Shown here: positions 19,860 through 29,665 of the stretch, one piece after another
Position numbering within the stretch: position 1 is the stretch's first letter
Layout of the letters: every line of letters starts with the position of its first letter
Origin: Asaia prunellae JCM 25354
Lineage (GTDB): Bacteria > Pseudomonadota > Alphaproteobacteria > Acetobacterales > Acetobacteraceae
Reading direction: 5' to 3'
Length of the DNA: 64,000 nucleotides
Assembly (NCBI RefSeq): GCF_000613885.1
Contig: NZ_BAJV01000017.1
Location: 1 to 64,000 of the forward strand
Made by a program: the position numbers and the translations under genes
Notes under the pieces: generated by a model
What the model was told of the DNA's origin: nothing
Database searches by the model: none
Seen by the model: only the letters and a program-made list of their open reading frames with translations

Positions 19860-20804
19860 ATGACAGACTCTGTTCTCTGCCTTGGTGAGGCAGTGATCGA
19901 CTTTATTCCCGTCCAGGCCGAAGGAGGCGGGGCGTATCGCCCCTGTCTGGGCGGCTCGTCCTATAATGTGGCCCGTGCACTGGGCAGGCTGGGTGTTCCA
20001 ACCGAGTATGGTTGTGCCGTCTCAAACGATCTGTTTGGCGACCAGTTTGTCGCCGGTCTTACAGAGAGCCGGGTAGGCCAGCGTTTTCTGCAAAGGCTGA
20101 ACGCGCCCTCGACACTGGGTTTTGTCAGTCTCGATCAGGCCGAGCCTGCCTATGCATTCTACGATGAAGGCGCAGCCGATCGTATTGTTGAAACAATACC
20201 CTCCGATCAAGCGCTCGCCGGAGTGGGTACGCTGCATTTCGGCTCGATTGCGCTGATACGTGAGCCAACGGCCTCGGCTTATGAACGGCTTTTTCTGCGC
20301 GAGACCGGCGGATCGCGTCTGGTAAGTTTTGATCCGAATATCCGTGCTTCTCTGGTGCGTGACGAGGTCGGATATCGTGCGCGTATCGACAGGCTGCTGC
20401 GGGCTGCCGATATCATCAAGATAAGTGGTGCGGATCTCGACTGGCTTTTCCCCGGTCTGGCTCACGGGGATGCTGCGACATTATGGCTTCAGCACCGAGC
20501 CAGAGTAGTAGTGATTACCCATGGCAAGGACGGTGTAAGCGGCTGGAGTCGTGTCTCACACGCCCATGCCGATGCCATCCCGACCCAAGTGGTCGATACG
20601 GTAGGGGCGGGAGACAGTTTCATGGCCGGGCTTCTTGCCGGGCTGCATGAAAACGGTCTTCTCACACCCGAAGCGCTGGGACACCCCTCACACAAAGCCT
20701 TGCATGATGCCCTTGCCTTTGGTCAGAAGGTTGCCAGCACGACCTGCGCGAGACGAGGGGCAGATTCTCCGTGGAGATCGGAAATTGTCGGACAGTTTTC
20801 GTAG
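19860..20804 (+). CDS. PfkB-family sugar kinase (fructokinase-like)
   Basis: The 314-residue protein has the two PfkB signatures. The N-terminal GGSSYNVARALGRLGVPTEYG binds sugar. The C-terminal DTVGAGDSFMAGLLAGL carries the catalytic Asp and anion hole. The start MTDSVLCLGEAVIDF at 19860 fits the family better than the upstream ATG at 19827. It lies downstream of the transaldolase-like gene on the same strand and is probably co-regulated by the SorC protein. The sugar is likely fructose or a related ketose, by family resemblance only. Confidence 0.9.
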   Translation: MTDSVLCLGEAVIDFIPVQAEGGGAYRPCLGGSSYNVARALGRLGVPTEYGCAVSNDLFGDQFVAGLTESRVGQRFLQRLNAPSTLGFVSLDQAEPAYAFYDEGAADRIVETIPSDQALAGVGTLHFGSIALIREPTASAYERLFLRETGGSRLVSFDPNIRASLVRDEVGYRARIDRLLRAADIIKISGADLDWLFPGLAHGDAATLWLQHRARVVVITHGKDGVSGWSRVSHAHADAIPTQVVDTVGAGDSFMAGLLAGLHENGLLTPEALGHPSHKALHDALAFGQKVASTTCARRGADSPWRSEIVGQFS

Positions 20805-20910
20805 ATAGTATGGACATCTGCCCGAGAAATACGTTCCCGCATCTCAGGTTCTGAAATACCAGTCGTGGCGCTGCCAAATCTGGCTGCGCCACAGTTTCTG
20901 TAGAAAGCAT

Positions 20911-22114
20911 TCAGGGGAGAGGTCTGCCGCTCAGGGGCTTTTGCGGGGCGGCAACGAGGCGGTCCATCAGATCTTCAAAGCGGGGAATATCGATTCTCTG
21001 TACGACGATCGTCCGGCCTTCTCCCAGACCGGGCTGGTAACCGGGTGACCAGGACAGAATGTCGCCGTAGGACGCGTTAAACTGCGTGTTCACATCGACA
21101 TAGAGATCGGCTTTCCGGGTGATCAGGCTGGGGTCAAGCCAGACAGCCGCTGCAATTTCGTCCCAGAGCGGAAAACCGGCTTCCCTTGTCTTGAGCGAGC
21201 GGGCAACCGGCGTGTCGGAACGGGAGAGACGCTTGAGAAGCGCGGGCGTCAGCTCGGTATCTGTCGATGGATCGACAGGAATCATGGTGATTTTTGCCCA
21301 GGGTGCACGCAGGGCAATACTGGCCCCTTCAGGATCGAAGCGGATATTGAATTCACGGCGCGGCGCATTGAGGAATTCACGCGCGAACTGATGGGCAACT
21401 TCATCGGGGCGTGTCTGACGCGGGTTGAGGCTGCCTCCCATATAAACCAGCTCCTTGGCGAGCGAGGCAAATTCCGGATCGAGACGCTGGGCCAAGGCGA
21501 GATTGGTCAACGGACCGGTTGCGATGATCGAGACCTGATGCGGATAGCGGTGCACCATATCAATCATGAAATCGGCTGCACGTTCCGACTGTGCTTTGAC
21601 AGTCGGATTGCCCTGCGGCAGATCAGGCACCACATCGCCCATGATAGGGCGGCAGTTTCTGCAGGGTGGGTTCCACCCAGTGCTTCATCCAGACACCTTT
21701 CCAGACGAGCTTGCCGTAAAGCGTTTCCCAGCGTTCCGTCTGGGCTTCTGTATTCACCAGAGGGAAACTGGCACCGGTATAGACCGGCAGGTCAGGACGC
21801 CCGGCGATCTCGACACCACGCAGGGCCATGGCAGTGGCTTCCTTCGCCCAGGCATCGCCGGTGACGGTCGTGACACCGAGAACCTGCACATCGGGCGCCT
21901 TGATCACCATCCATTGAGCAAGGGCAAAGCCGTCATCATCCAGAATGACCTTGCGCGGTTCGGCCCAAGCCGTCGCTACGGACAGCCCGAGACAGGAGAT
22001 GCCGAGACACGCAGCGGCCAGGGAGCGCGAAAGCCTCCTGGCCGTGCGACCATGCCTGGAGGAAATTATCCGCTCTGAAAACTGCTGGCGGATCGAGTCA
22101 GAACGCATTGACAT
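20911..22114 (-). CDS. Periplasmic nucleoside hydrolase (frameshifted)
   Basis: This inosine/uridine-preferring hydrolase family cleaves nucleosides to base and ribose. The N-terminus has an export signal (LAAACLGISCLGLSVATAWA). The metal motif is ILDDDGFALAQWM, and later blocks are VLGVTTVTGDAWAKEAT, IIATGPLTNLALAQRLDPEF and EFNIRFDPEGASIAL. The frame breaks at 21647-21649, around LPP-IMGDVVPDLPQGNPT; two added bases or one removed base would join the halves. AGGAG lies a few bases before the start at 22114. It may feed ribose or bases to the cell next to the sugar genes, but it is convergent with them. Confidence 0.87.
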
Positions 22115-22358
22115 CACACTCCTGAAATTCATGGTCACGCTGCGAGGGGCGGGCGCAGTCCTACAGACTGCCCGGAACCTATTCAGGCACTACCAGATTC
22201 AAGACTGTGTAACGTGGAGCCTGCGGGAAGCAATGCATCTTCAGCTTACAAGGCAGGTCGGAAAATGAGATTGCCCTGTCGAGCCATTACGCATTCCATC
22301 AGCCTGTAGCACAGCAGGATAGCGCTCTTTATATTCATGATTCAGAAGGGAGGGGACC

Positions 22359-22444
22359 TGGTGGAGAGAGTTGGATTCGAACCAACGTAGGCGTACACCA
22401 GCGGATTTACAGTCCGCCCCCTTTAGCCACTCGGGCATCTCTCC
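22359..22444 (-). tRNA. tRNA-Tyr (GTA)
   Basis: The minus strand gives a class II tRNA with acceptor stem GGAGAGA/TCTCTCC, D-arm GCCCGAGTGGCTAAAGGGGGC, anticodon loop CTGTAAA (anticodon GTA at 22410-22408), a long variable arm, T-loop GTTCGAATCC and encoded CCA. Confidence 0.96.
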
Positions 22445-22539
22445 AGGTCGGGACGGGAAATATGGCGGATCAGGATTGGTGTCAACGGGCATTCTTCATT
22501 TTTGTTGCATGACATGAGGGTTCCTCTAGAAGAACCTTC

Positions 22540-23331
22540 ATGTCGAAACGCCCTTCACGCCCGTCTTCTCCCCGCTCCCCGTCAGGCCGTTCGGGCCGCT
22601 CTGCCGAGGGGCGCGCCGCAGCCAGCGGTTACTGGATGTATGGTCTGCATGCGGTTGAGGCCGCCCTGCGTAATCCGGATCGCCACCTGCACGAACTGCT
22701 CGTGACAAAAGAGGGGTTGTCGGCGCTCGAATCCAGACAGGCGCCAATACGGATTTCCCCCAATGTGGTGGAACGCCAGCGCCTTGATCTGCTCTGCGAG
22801 CGCGATGCCGTGCATCAGGGGGTATGCTTGCGTGTCGAACCCCTGACTCCGCCTTTTCTCGATGAGGTTCTTGAAGGCAGTGAGGGTCCGTTGCTGATTC
22901 TCGATCAGGTTACTGACCCGCGCAATATCGGGGCCATTCTGCGTTCTGCTGCGGCTTTCGGTGCCGCGGCACTCGTGGTTCAGGATCGCAACACGCCGCA
23001 GGAAAGCGGGGCGCTTGCAAAAGCGGCCTCCGGCGCACTCGATGTTGTGCCGGTTCTACGTGAGGTCAATCTGTCGCGTATCATTGCCCAGTTGCAGAAT
23101 GCCGGTCTCTGGACCGTGGGTCTCGATGCCGGTGGCTCGGTTCTGAACGGGCCGAGCTATACAGGCCGTCGTGTAGCGCTGGTGCTGGGCGCCGAGGGTG
23201 CCGGGCTGCGTCGTCTGACACGTGAAAGCTGTGATGAAATCGCCAGTGTCTATATGCCCGGGGATATGGAAAGCCTTAATGTGTCCAATGCTGCAGCTGT
23301 AGCCCTTTATGAGCTCGTTCGTCCGGCCTGA
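22540..23331 (+). CDS. rlmB: SpoU-family rRNA 2'-O-methyltransferase (RlmB-like)
   Basis: This enzyme family 2'-O-methylates a guanosine of 23S rRNA. After a basic, disordered N-terminus comes the substrate-binding domain (YWMYGLHAVEAALRNPDRHL). The SPOUT domain has its three motifs: LILDQVTDPRNIGAILRSAAAFG, VALVLGAEGAGLRRLT and MESLNVSNAAAVALYE. The length of 263 residues is normal. TrmH-type tRNA targets are also possible, so the exact site is inferred. Confidence 0.88.
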   Translation: MSKRPSRPSSPRSPSGRSGRSAEGRAAASGYWMYGLHAVEAALRNPDRHLHELLVTKEGLSALESRQAPIRISPNVVERQRLDLLCERDAVHQGVCLRVEPLTPPFLDEVLEGSEGPLLILDQVTDPRNIGAILRSAAAFGAAALVVQDRNTPQESGALAKAASGALDVVPVLREVNLSRIIAQLQNAGLWTVGLDAGGSVLNGPSYTGRRVALVLGAEGAGLRRLTRESCDEIASVYMPGDMESLNVSNAAAVALYELVRPA

Positions 23332-23433
23332 CTGAGGCCTATCTGTCGAATGGCGTTCTAAAACGCTGCTTCGTTCAAAACCGGTGTGTTAGGCTTCTCT
23401 CTTCGTCGAGCTTTCACGAAGAGGGAGATCCGC

Positions 23434-24430
23434 ATGAAAGCGGTCGGTTACAAAGGGCAAGGCGCACCTGACATCCTGCAGGATCTAGAACTCCCCAATC
23501 CGTCGCCACCCCAAGGGCGCGACCTGCTTGTCCGGGTCAAGGCCGTGTCGATCAATCCGGTTGATACCAAGATCCGTCAGCGCGCCGGCGCGCTTGATGG
23601 AGACGAATGGCGTGTTCTGGGCTGGGACGCTGCCGGAACTGTCGAGGCGGTCGGGCCGGATGTCACCTTTTTCCGCCCGGGAGATCATGTTTTCTATGCA
23701 GGCGCGCTGATGCGTCAGGGGAGCAATGCCGAGTTGCAACTCGTTGAGGAAACGCTGGTCGGTCATATGCCCGCAGCTGGACTGGGGGCAGGCAGCCTCT
23801 TTGCCCTTGACTGCAGTAACCGCCTGGGAACTGCTGTTTGACCGTCTTGCAGTTGACCATCTGACGTCAGGAGCACTGCTTGTGGTGGGCGGTGCCGGAG
23901 GTGTGGGCTCAATCCTGACCCAGATTGCACGCAAACTGACTGGTCTGACCGTGATCGCCACAGCATCCCGTGCTGAAACGCGTGACTGGGTGCAGAAAAT
24001 GGGCGCGCATCATGTGATCGATCATCGTGGTGACATGGTGGCGCAGATCAGGGCACTGGGTCTGGAAAATGTCACCCATATTGCATCCCTGACCGCAAGC
24101 GATCAGCATCAGGCGTGCTATGAGGAGATCCTGGCGCCTCAGGGGCATCTCAGTCTTATTGACGATCCTGCCCGGTTCGACATCATGGGTTTCAAGCGTA
24201 AAAGTGCTGTAATTTCATGGGAATTCATGTTTACGCGCTCGCTTTTTGCGACGTCTGATCGCGCGCGCCAGCATGAAATTCTCGAGCAGGTTTCCTCTCT
24301 GGTACAGTCCGGAGATCTCGTGCCCACAGAGCACAGACGCCTGCAGGGTCTGAGTGCTGCGACTGTTGTTGCACTGCATCGAGAAAGCGAAAGCGGCACG
24401 AGTATCGGCAAGACTGTTCTGGTATTCTGA
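23434..24430 (+). CDS. Zinc-type alcohol dehydrogenase / quinone oxidoreductase family (frameshifted)
   Basis: This is a medium-chain reductase of about 332 residues. The N-terminal GroES-like domain ([48 protein letters not shown]) is followed by the NAD(P)-binding [19 protein letters not shown]. The halves lie in different frames meeting at 23770-23772; [25 protein letters not shown] needs two more bases or one fewer. The start at 23434 has GGGAGA upstream. The catalytic zinc ligands are not obvious, as in the zinc-free quinone reductase group. The substrate is unknown. Confidence 0.85.
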
Positions 24431-24446
24431 CACACACGGGCAGCCC

Positions 24447-25274
24447 TCAGGCAAGAATGCGTACGCCGTTTTCGGCTGCCTGAGGGGTACGCCAGAACAT
24501 GCCGCCTGCAAGACGTTCCTGTACTGAAGGGGGCAGAATGCAGCGTCGTGCCTCGAATTCCACTTTGGGCCGCAGCCTGTGCAGGCCGGGCGTGGCCAGT
24601 GTCTGGTCAAAAGCTCCGTGATCGAGACTCTCGACATGATCGAGGTCATAGTCATGGGCAGGAAGGCCCAGTTCCCGGGTCAGTGCCGACAGTACGGCTT
24701 TTGGGTAGCGCGCAAGATAATCGTAATCGATCAGAATGAGCCGGTTGGCGAAAGGGCCATGAAAGGCCTCGATCAGCACACGCCATGCATAACCAAACAC
24801 GCCATCTGGCGAAAGAAGGTGATCGAGCCTGTCATGCTGGGTGGCGCGTCTTCCGATTGGTACGAGATGTGATGACAGGATCGGGTCGCGTACGATCAGT
24901 CGTTCCAGGGAGTCCATGATCCAGATCGGATCCCGTACGCAACAGATTACCCTTGCTTTGGGAAAGATCGTGTCAATCAGCCCAAGCCGGGCGCACCAGT
25001 CCCGGTGCGTATCGATGATGATGCGTCGATCGGCGTCCGGGGCATAATAGCTGTCAAGAATCTGGCGGAGTACCCGATCACGACGGATGGCGTCGAAATC
25101 GCAGGCATATTCCCCTTCCGCCATAAGAGAGGAAACACGCAGGATCATGGGGGCGACGGGTGAGGTACGGCCCGAGGTGACAAGAGCCGGATTCTGCGAG
25201 AGCAAGGCGGAAAGAAGTGTCGAACCCGAACGGGGAAGGCCGGAAATGAAATGGACATCTGGGCTGGACGACAT
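24447..25274 (-). CDS. Sulfotransferase-family protein
   Basis: The 275-residue protein begins with the PAPS-binding loop of sulfotransferases (FISGLPRSGSTLLSALLSQNP). The 3'-phosphate-binding block follows later (VICCVRDPIWIMDSLERL), then the C-terminal LILIDYDYLARYPKAVLSALTRELGLP. Members move sulfate from PAPS onto small molecules or polymers. There is no clue to the substrate here, since the neighbours are unrelated. The frame is intact. Confidence 0.85.
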   Translation of the reverse strand: MSSSPDVHFISGLPRSGSTLLSALLSQNPALVTSGRTSPVAPMILRVSSLMAEGEYACDFDAIRRDRVLRQILDSYYAPDADRRIIIDTHRDWCARLGLIDTIFPKARVICCVRDPIWIMDSLERLIVRDPILSSHLVPIGRRATQHDRLDHLLSPDGVFGYAWRVLIEAFHGPFANRLILIDYDYLARYPKAVLSALTRELGLPAHDYDLDHVESLDHGAFDQTLATPGLHRLRPKVEFEARRCILPPSVQERLAGGMFWRTPQAAENGVRILA

Positions 25275-25535
25275 CGCGTGAGCTGATCCTCAAAAAAGGC
25301 GGAAAATTCCGCCTATCGGGGTTCGTGCCCCAGGGCAATGAGGCGTCCAGGCCTCAGGGGCGTGTCAGAAAAACCACTATGCAATACAAAACCTTCATCT
25401 CTTTGACGCGATAAGACATATTGCGGCGCAACTGATGCGCTGAAGCAACATGTCAATTTTCGTTACTGAACGAAATATTATCAAACCTGATCCCATGATC
25501 GGGATGTGCGCATTATTCGTCGAGGAGAACCAGAT

Positions 25536-25931
25536 ATGAGCATTTTCAGCACAATCATGACAAAGATTTTTGGTCATGCAGAAGCTGCACCTGCAAGCGG
25601 GTCAGCAGGCAGTGCGGCATCTGCCTCCAGTAAGGACGCGTCATCTTCCGCAACGCCTTCAGCCCCGAGTGCTCCTGTTGATGTCGATGCCGTATTGACC
25701 CGTCTCGCTTCTGAAAAGGGTCAGACCCTCAACTGGCGCACTTCCATTGTTGATCTGCTCAAGCTGCTCGATATGGACAGCTCGCTTGAGGCGCGCAAAC
25801 ATCTGGCCCAAGAACTTCATTACTCTGAAAGTACCGATGACAGCGCCGCCATGAATGTCTGGCTCATCCGTCAGGTTATGCAGAAGCTGTCGGAAAACGG
25901 CGGCAAGGTACCTGAAGACCTCCGTCACTGA
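25536..25931 (+). CDS. DUF3597 domain protein
   Basis: The 131-residue protein starts MSIFSTIMTKIFGH, followed by an Ala/Ser-rich linker (residues 16-48). The conserved C-terminal domain has VDVDAVLTRLASEKGQTLNWRTSIVDLLKLLDMDSSLEARK and a closing LSENGGKVPEDL. This matches DUF3597, whose function is unknown. The resemblance to LysM-less periplasmic stress proteins is too weak to use. GAGGAG lies before the ATG at 25536. Confidence 0.83.
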   Translation: MSIFSTIMTKIFGHAEAAPASGSAGSAASASSKDASSSATPSAPSAPVDVDAVLTRLASEKGQTLNWRTSIVDLLKLLDMDSSLEARKHLAQELHYSESTDDSAAMNVWLIRQVMQKLSENGGKVPEDLRH

Positions 25932-25941
25932 GACTAAAGGG

Positions 25942-25971
25942 TGCGGCCTCCGCTCTGGGGCGGAAGCCGCA
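25942..25971. terminator. Shared hairpin between convergent genes
   Basis: TGCGGC (25942-25947) pairs with GCCGCA (25966-25971), and an inner CCGC/GCGG stem is separated by a two-base mismatch. It lies between the stops of the DUF3597 gene and enzyme I, so it can serve both directions. There is no clear T tract. Confidence 0.5.
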
Positions 25972-25976
25972 TCTTC

Positions 25977-27743
25977 CTAACTGGCGAAATTGCGTACCAG
26001 TTTCGTCAGTTCAATCGGATCTTCCATGAGTATGGCACGACGGTAGAGGTCGTCGCAGGCCTCGATGCTCAGGGAACGGATCATGCGCTTTACAGCAGGG
26101 ATTGAAGCGGCGGACATCGAAAACGAGCGCAATCCCATACCGATCAGTAGAGCCACGCTGCGTGGATCAGCGGCCATCTCACCGCAGACGCAGATAGGAC
26201 GATGGGAGCGCAAGGCCTCATCTACCGAGAGCCGCAGCAATCTGAGAAGGCTCGGATGAAGCGCAGTATACAGTTCTGATCCCATGGCCGCAGAGCGATC
26301 TACAGCCAGAGTGTACATGGTCAGGTCATTGGTGCCGAGTGCGAAAAAATCAGCCTGACGAACAAGCGCACCCACCGTCAGCGCGGCTGCGGGCGTCTCT
26401 ATCATAATGCCAAGAGGCGGCAGTTCTCCGGACAGTTTGACGCCGCGGCGTCGAAGTCTTCTGGCGCAGCGCTCATAAATCTGTCTGGCTGCGATCACCT
26501 CGTTCACAGAGCTGATCATTGGCAGAAGAATACGACAATTTCCTTCGACACTGGCGCGCAGAATTGCACAAAGCTGGGCTTCAAGAATCTCCGGATGACG
26601 TAAAAGCAGCCTGAGACCTCTTACACCGAGAGCCGGATTTTCTTCTTCAGCTTCGTCATGAATTCCCAGTTGTCTGAGACGGGCAAGACCCTTTTCTCCG
26701 CCCCAGTCAAGGACCCTGATCGTCGTGGTCATACCCTGCATATCGGCAACAAGCTCGGCATAGGCTTCGTATTGCCCGTCCTCATCGGGCAGAGGTTCGG
26801 TTTCATCGAACAGGAATTCCGTACGCAACAAACCAATCCCTGTTGCGCCATTCCGGTGCAGCAATGGAAGCTCATTGGCGAGCTCGATATTGGCCATAAG
26901 TTCGATATCCTCGCCGCTCACCATCCGGCTCGGAAGACGACGCAAACGCCCGATACCTTTGCGCTCTTTGGCTTCTTCCGCCATCGCGCTGCGGGCTTCG
27001 GCCAGTGTCGCCGAATCAGGGTTGATCACGACTCGTCCGCTCGATCCGTCAACGATCAGGAGGCTGCCTTCCTCGACAAGATCAGTCAGATTCGGCACGG
27101 CCAGCACGGCAGGAACGTTCAGCGCGCGCAGCATGATGGCGGTATGATCTGTGGCTCCGCCCCCTTCGGAGAGTACGGCCGCTATACGGTTCGGATCAAT
27201 GACAGCCGCATCGGCGGGACGGATCTGCTCCGCCACCAGAATGGACCCGCTTGGAATATCGGAAAAAGCGCGAAACGATACACCTGTCAGATTGCGCAGC
27301 AGCCTGCGGGCCACTTCCCGGAACTCGCCTTCGCGCCGTCTTGCCCCTTCTATTTCCTCTTCCGGCATGCCGGGTTGAGGGCCGGCCTTAGCAGCCAGAA
27401 TGTCACTTTCGAGCTGCACGGCAGCTTCTGCGGTTAGCCCGTCCTCGGTCAGTCGGCGATGCGCGGCGCGCACCAGACGGGAATGGCTGAGCATATGTTC
27501 GTAGACGGTAAGCATTGCATCGATCTCGATGCGCCCTTCATCGGGCAGGCCACTCAGCTTGCCTCGCAGCTTCTTGAGCTGCTTAAGAGTCAGGGCAATG
27601 GCCTGATCGAGACGCGCGCTTTCCGCTTCGGCCGTAAGCTGCGAAGGCAGGGATTCGATAACGGGCAAGGGGCGTTCGAAAGTAAGGCTTGCACGCGCAA
27701 TAACGACGCCGGCAGAGATTCCCGTACCCTGCAGGATTTTCAT
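25977..27743 (-). CDS. PTS enzyme I (phosphoenolpyruvate-protein phosphotransferase)
   Basis: Enzyme I takes phosphate from PEP and passes it to HPr. The 588-residue protein has the N-terminal HPr-binding domain and the phosphohistidine loop (SEGGGATDHTAIMLRALNVPAVLAV). The PEP-binding barrel follows: NGATGIGLLRTEFLF, LPMISSVNEV, GIMIETPAAAL, FFALGTNDLTMYTLAVDR and the catalytic Cys in ICVCGEMA. No GAF domain is present. The start is the ATG at 27743 (MKILQGTGISAG). It is the last gene of a run hprK-rapZ-EIIA-HPr-EI. Confidence 0.93.
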   Translation of the reverse strand: MKILQGTGISAGVVIARASLTFERPLPVIESLPSQLTAEAESARLDQAIALTLKQLKKLRGKLSGLPDEGRIEIDAMLTVYEHMLSHSRLVRAAHRRLTEDGLTAEAAVQLESDILAAKAGPQPGMPEEEIEGARRREGEFREVARRLLRNLTGVSFRAFSDIPSGSILVAEQIRPADAAVIDPNRIAAVLSEGGGATDHTAIMLRALNVPAVLAVPNLTDLVEEGSLLIVDGSSGRVVINPDSATLAEARSAMAEEAKERKGIGRLRRLPSRMVSGEDIELMANIELANELPLLHRNGATGIGLLRTEFLFDETEPLPDEDGQYEAYAELVADMQGMTTTIRVLDWGGEKGLARLRQLGIHDEAEEENPALGVRGLRLLLRHPEILEAQLCAILRASVEGNCRILLPMISSVNEVIAARQIYERCARRLRRRGVKLSGELPPLGIMIETPAAALTVGALVRQADFFALGTNDLTMYTLAVDRSAAMGSELYTALHPSLLRLLRLSVDEALRSHRPICVCGEMAADPRSVALLIGMGLRSFSMSAASIPAVKRMIRSLSIEACDDLYRRAILMEDPIELTKLVRNFAS

Positions 27744-27792
27744 GGGCCGGTCGTCGGGCAGGGTAATATCGTTGGAGGGGCGGCGTAATCTC

Positions 27793-28077
27793 TTAATCAC
27801 GTTCGCCGAAGCCGTCGGAAACAAGAAGGACCAGGGCATCGATGGCTGCGCTGGCCTGAGAACCACTGGCCAGAATTCTGACCATTTCACCGCGTCCGGC
27901 GCCGAGCATCATCAGTCCCATGATCGACAGCGCAGAGACGCGCTGGCCATGGCGACTGACTTCGATAACAGCATCAAAGCTTTCGGCGAGCGTGACGAAT
28001 TTTGCCGCGGCACGGGCGTGAAGGCCGAGTCGGTTGACGATGGTCACATCGCGTTCCAGCGTCGGACCTGTGCTCAT
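27793..28077 (-). CDS. ptsH: HPr phosphocarrier protein
   Basis: HPr accepts phosphate from enzyme I at the His in NRLGLHARAAAKF and can be regulated at the Ser in SALSIMGLMML, the site used by HPr kinase. The length is 94 residues. Its ATG overlaps a TGA in the EIIA frame that appears when the upstream poly-C tract is one base longer (ATGA), pointing to translational coupling. Confidence 0.94.
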   Translation of the reverse strand: MSTGPTLERDVTIVNRLGLHARAAAKFVTLAESFDAVIEVSRHGQRVSALSIMGLMMLGAGRGEMVRILASGSQASAAIDALVLLVSDGFGERD

Positions 28078-28573
28078 CGAGCGACCTGCCGCAGCGGGGC
28101 CAGAAGCGGAGGGATAGGGGGGGGTAGCTCATGGTAGTCGTCACCACCATTTCACAGCTTTTGCCGCCTTGCAAACAGGACTCGGGCAGCTGATAGGCGG
28201 CGGCAATATATTTGCGTCCTGCCATGGTGGCCAGCTCGGCGCATTCGGCCAGGCTGCGTGTGCAGCGCGTCTTTGCCAGCTTGACCAGCATCGGCACGTT
28301 GACGCCTGCCAGTACTTCAACGCGACCGTCAAGACGCAGGGACAGAGCCAGATTGGAAGGGGTGCTGCCGAACATATCGGTCAAGAGAAGCACACCATCG
28401 CCGGTATCGACCGAGCTGATGGCGGCATTGAGATGAGCGCGGGACAGAACGACATCATCATCAGGCATGATGCCCATAACGGCAATCTGGGATTGCGGCC
28501 CCATCACATGGGTGACGATTTCGAGAAGAGACTGGGCGAGAGAACCGTGGGTAACAAGAACGATCCCGATCAT
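28074..28573 (-). CDS. PTS EIIA component, mannose family (3' frame disturbed)
   Basis: The N-terminus MIGIVLVTHGSLAQSLLEIVTHVMG with its phosphorylatable His, and GVLLLTDMFGSTPSNLALSL, identify an EIIA of the mannose class. As written, the frame runs on into the HPr gene (199 residues). The cause is the eight-C tract at 28117-28124. With nine C the protein ends at TGA 28074-28076, overlapping the HPr start, for about 166 residues. With seven C it would fuse in frame to HPr. No EIIB or EIIC gene is nearby, so the protein probably has a regulatory rather than a transport role. Confidence 0.88.
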
Positions 28574-28649
28574 CGGGGCCTTCCTTCGAGGGGGCTGTAA
28601 CGCCAGATCTCTGGCGACCCCACAAGATATTGGTCATCTGTCACGGTTA

Positions 28650-29621
28650 TCAAGACGGCTCTGTCCGTATCTGTTCATCCGGTGTGACACGGTGCTGCGG
28701 GGGGCGAACCCAACGCCAGGAGCTGCGCCCCTGTCGTGCCAGTTCCCGATGCATGACGGCGATTGGTCCATCTGACAAGAGTGTAATGTCATCCGATCTG
28801 ACCAGAGCACCGGCAATTTCCTCAACAAGCGTTACAGAGCGATGTTGTCCGCCAGTGCAGCCGATAGCAATTGTCGCATGCTTTTTTCCTTCGGCGACAA
28901 AGCGGGGCAGTACAAGTCTGAGTAAGGAGACAATCTGGGAAAAGAAAGAGTGGTAATCAGGATCTGTCTGCACGTATTCGCGCACGTCTTCTTCCAGGCC
29001 GGTCCGGGCCTTGAGGATGGCATCGTAATGAGGGTTGCGCAGGAAGCGCGCATCAAACACCAGATCGGCCTCACGCGGCAGGCCTGCCGGATAGGCAAAA
29101 GACAGGAGCGTGGTCGTCATCGAGTCGCCATCATTTTGATGGCCGAAACGCGACTCGATGAGACGTCGCAGATCGGGCGGCGGCAGATCAGAGGTGTCGA
29201 TGACCAGATCAGCTGTACCCCGCAGGGGGGTCAGCAGATCGTTTTCCTGTTCAATACAGGCCATGAGACCTGGGCCGCTATCAGTGCTGTTATCGAGCGG
29301 ATGACGCCGTCGGGTAGCGGTAAAACGACGCAGCAGCACATCGCTTTCGGCGGTGGCGTAGATCAGTTCGACATGTTGCGGACCGGGTCGGGCGCGCAGC
29401 GTGGCCAATGCGTTGAGCACGGCGCTGGCTTCGAAACCGCGCGTACGGGCATCAATACCAATAGCAAGAGGATGTTCCGTGCGGGCGACGAGTGCATCCA
29501 GCAGATTCAGAGGTGGATTATCGGTTACTTCATAACCGATATCCTCAAGAATGCGCAGAATGGAAGATTTGCCAGCCCCGGAGAGTCCCGTGACCAGCAG
29601 CACGCGTCGCGCGGAAATCAC
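28650..29621 (-). CDS. rapZ: RNase adapter RapZ / nucleotide-binding protein
   Basis: The 323-residue protein has the N-terminal Walker A motif (VTGLSGAGKSSILRILEDIGYEV) with VTDNPPLNLLDAL. The C-terminal domain carries MTTTLLSFAYPAGLPREADLVFDARFLRNP and GCTGGQHRSVTLVEEIA. In enteric bacteria RapZ guides RNase E to the GlmZ RNA. In alphaproteobacteria the gene travels with hprK and PTS genes, as here, and its role there is less clear. Confidence 0.93.
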   Translation of the reverse strand: MISARRVLLVTGLSGAGKSSILRILEDIGYEVTDNPPLNLLDALVARTEHPLAIGIDARTRGFEASAVLNALATLRARPGPQHVELIYATAESDVLLRRFTATRRRHPLDNSTDSGPGLMACIEQENDLLTPLRGTADLVIDTSDLPPPDLRRLIESRFGHQNDGDSMTTTLLSFAYPAGLPREADLVFDARFLRNPHYDAILKARTGLEEDVREYVQTDPDYHSFFSQIVSLLRLVLPRFVAEGKKHATIAIGCTGGQHRSVTLVEEIAGALVRSDDITLLSDGPIAVMHRELARQGRSSWRWVRPPQHRVTPDEQIRTEPS

Positions 29622-29665
29622 AGACCGCTTCTCCTGTCCTCAAAGCCGGGATACATGAGCTGACA

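Noticed and set aside
22139-22358. A further gene between the nucleoside hydrolase and tRNA-Tyr
   Set aside because: Only very short frames without ribosome-binding sites are present in this 220-bp stretch.
27974-28090. A C-terminal extension of EIIA overlapping HPr
   Set aside because: The extra residues arise only from the length of the poly-C run and have no domain; a nine-C tract gives a natural stop overlapping the HPr start.
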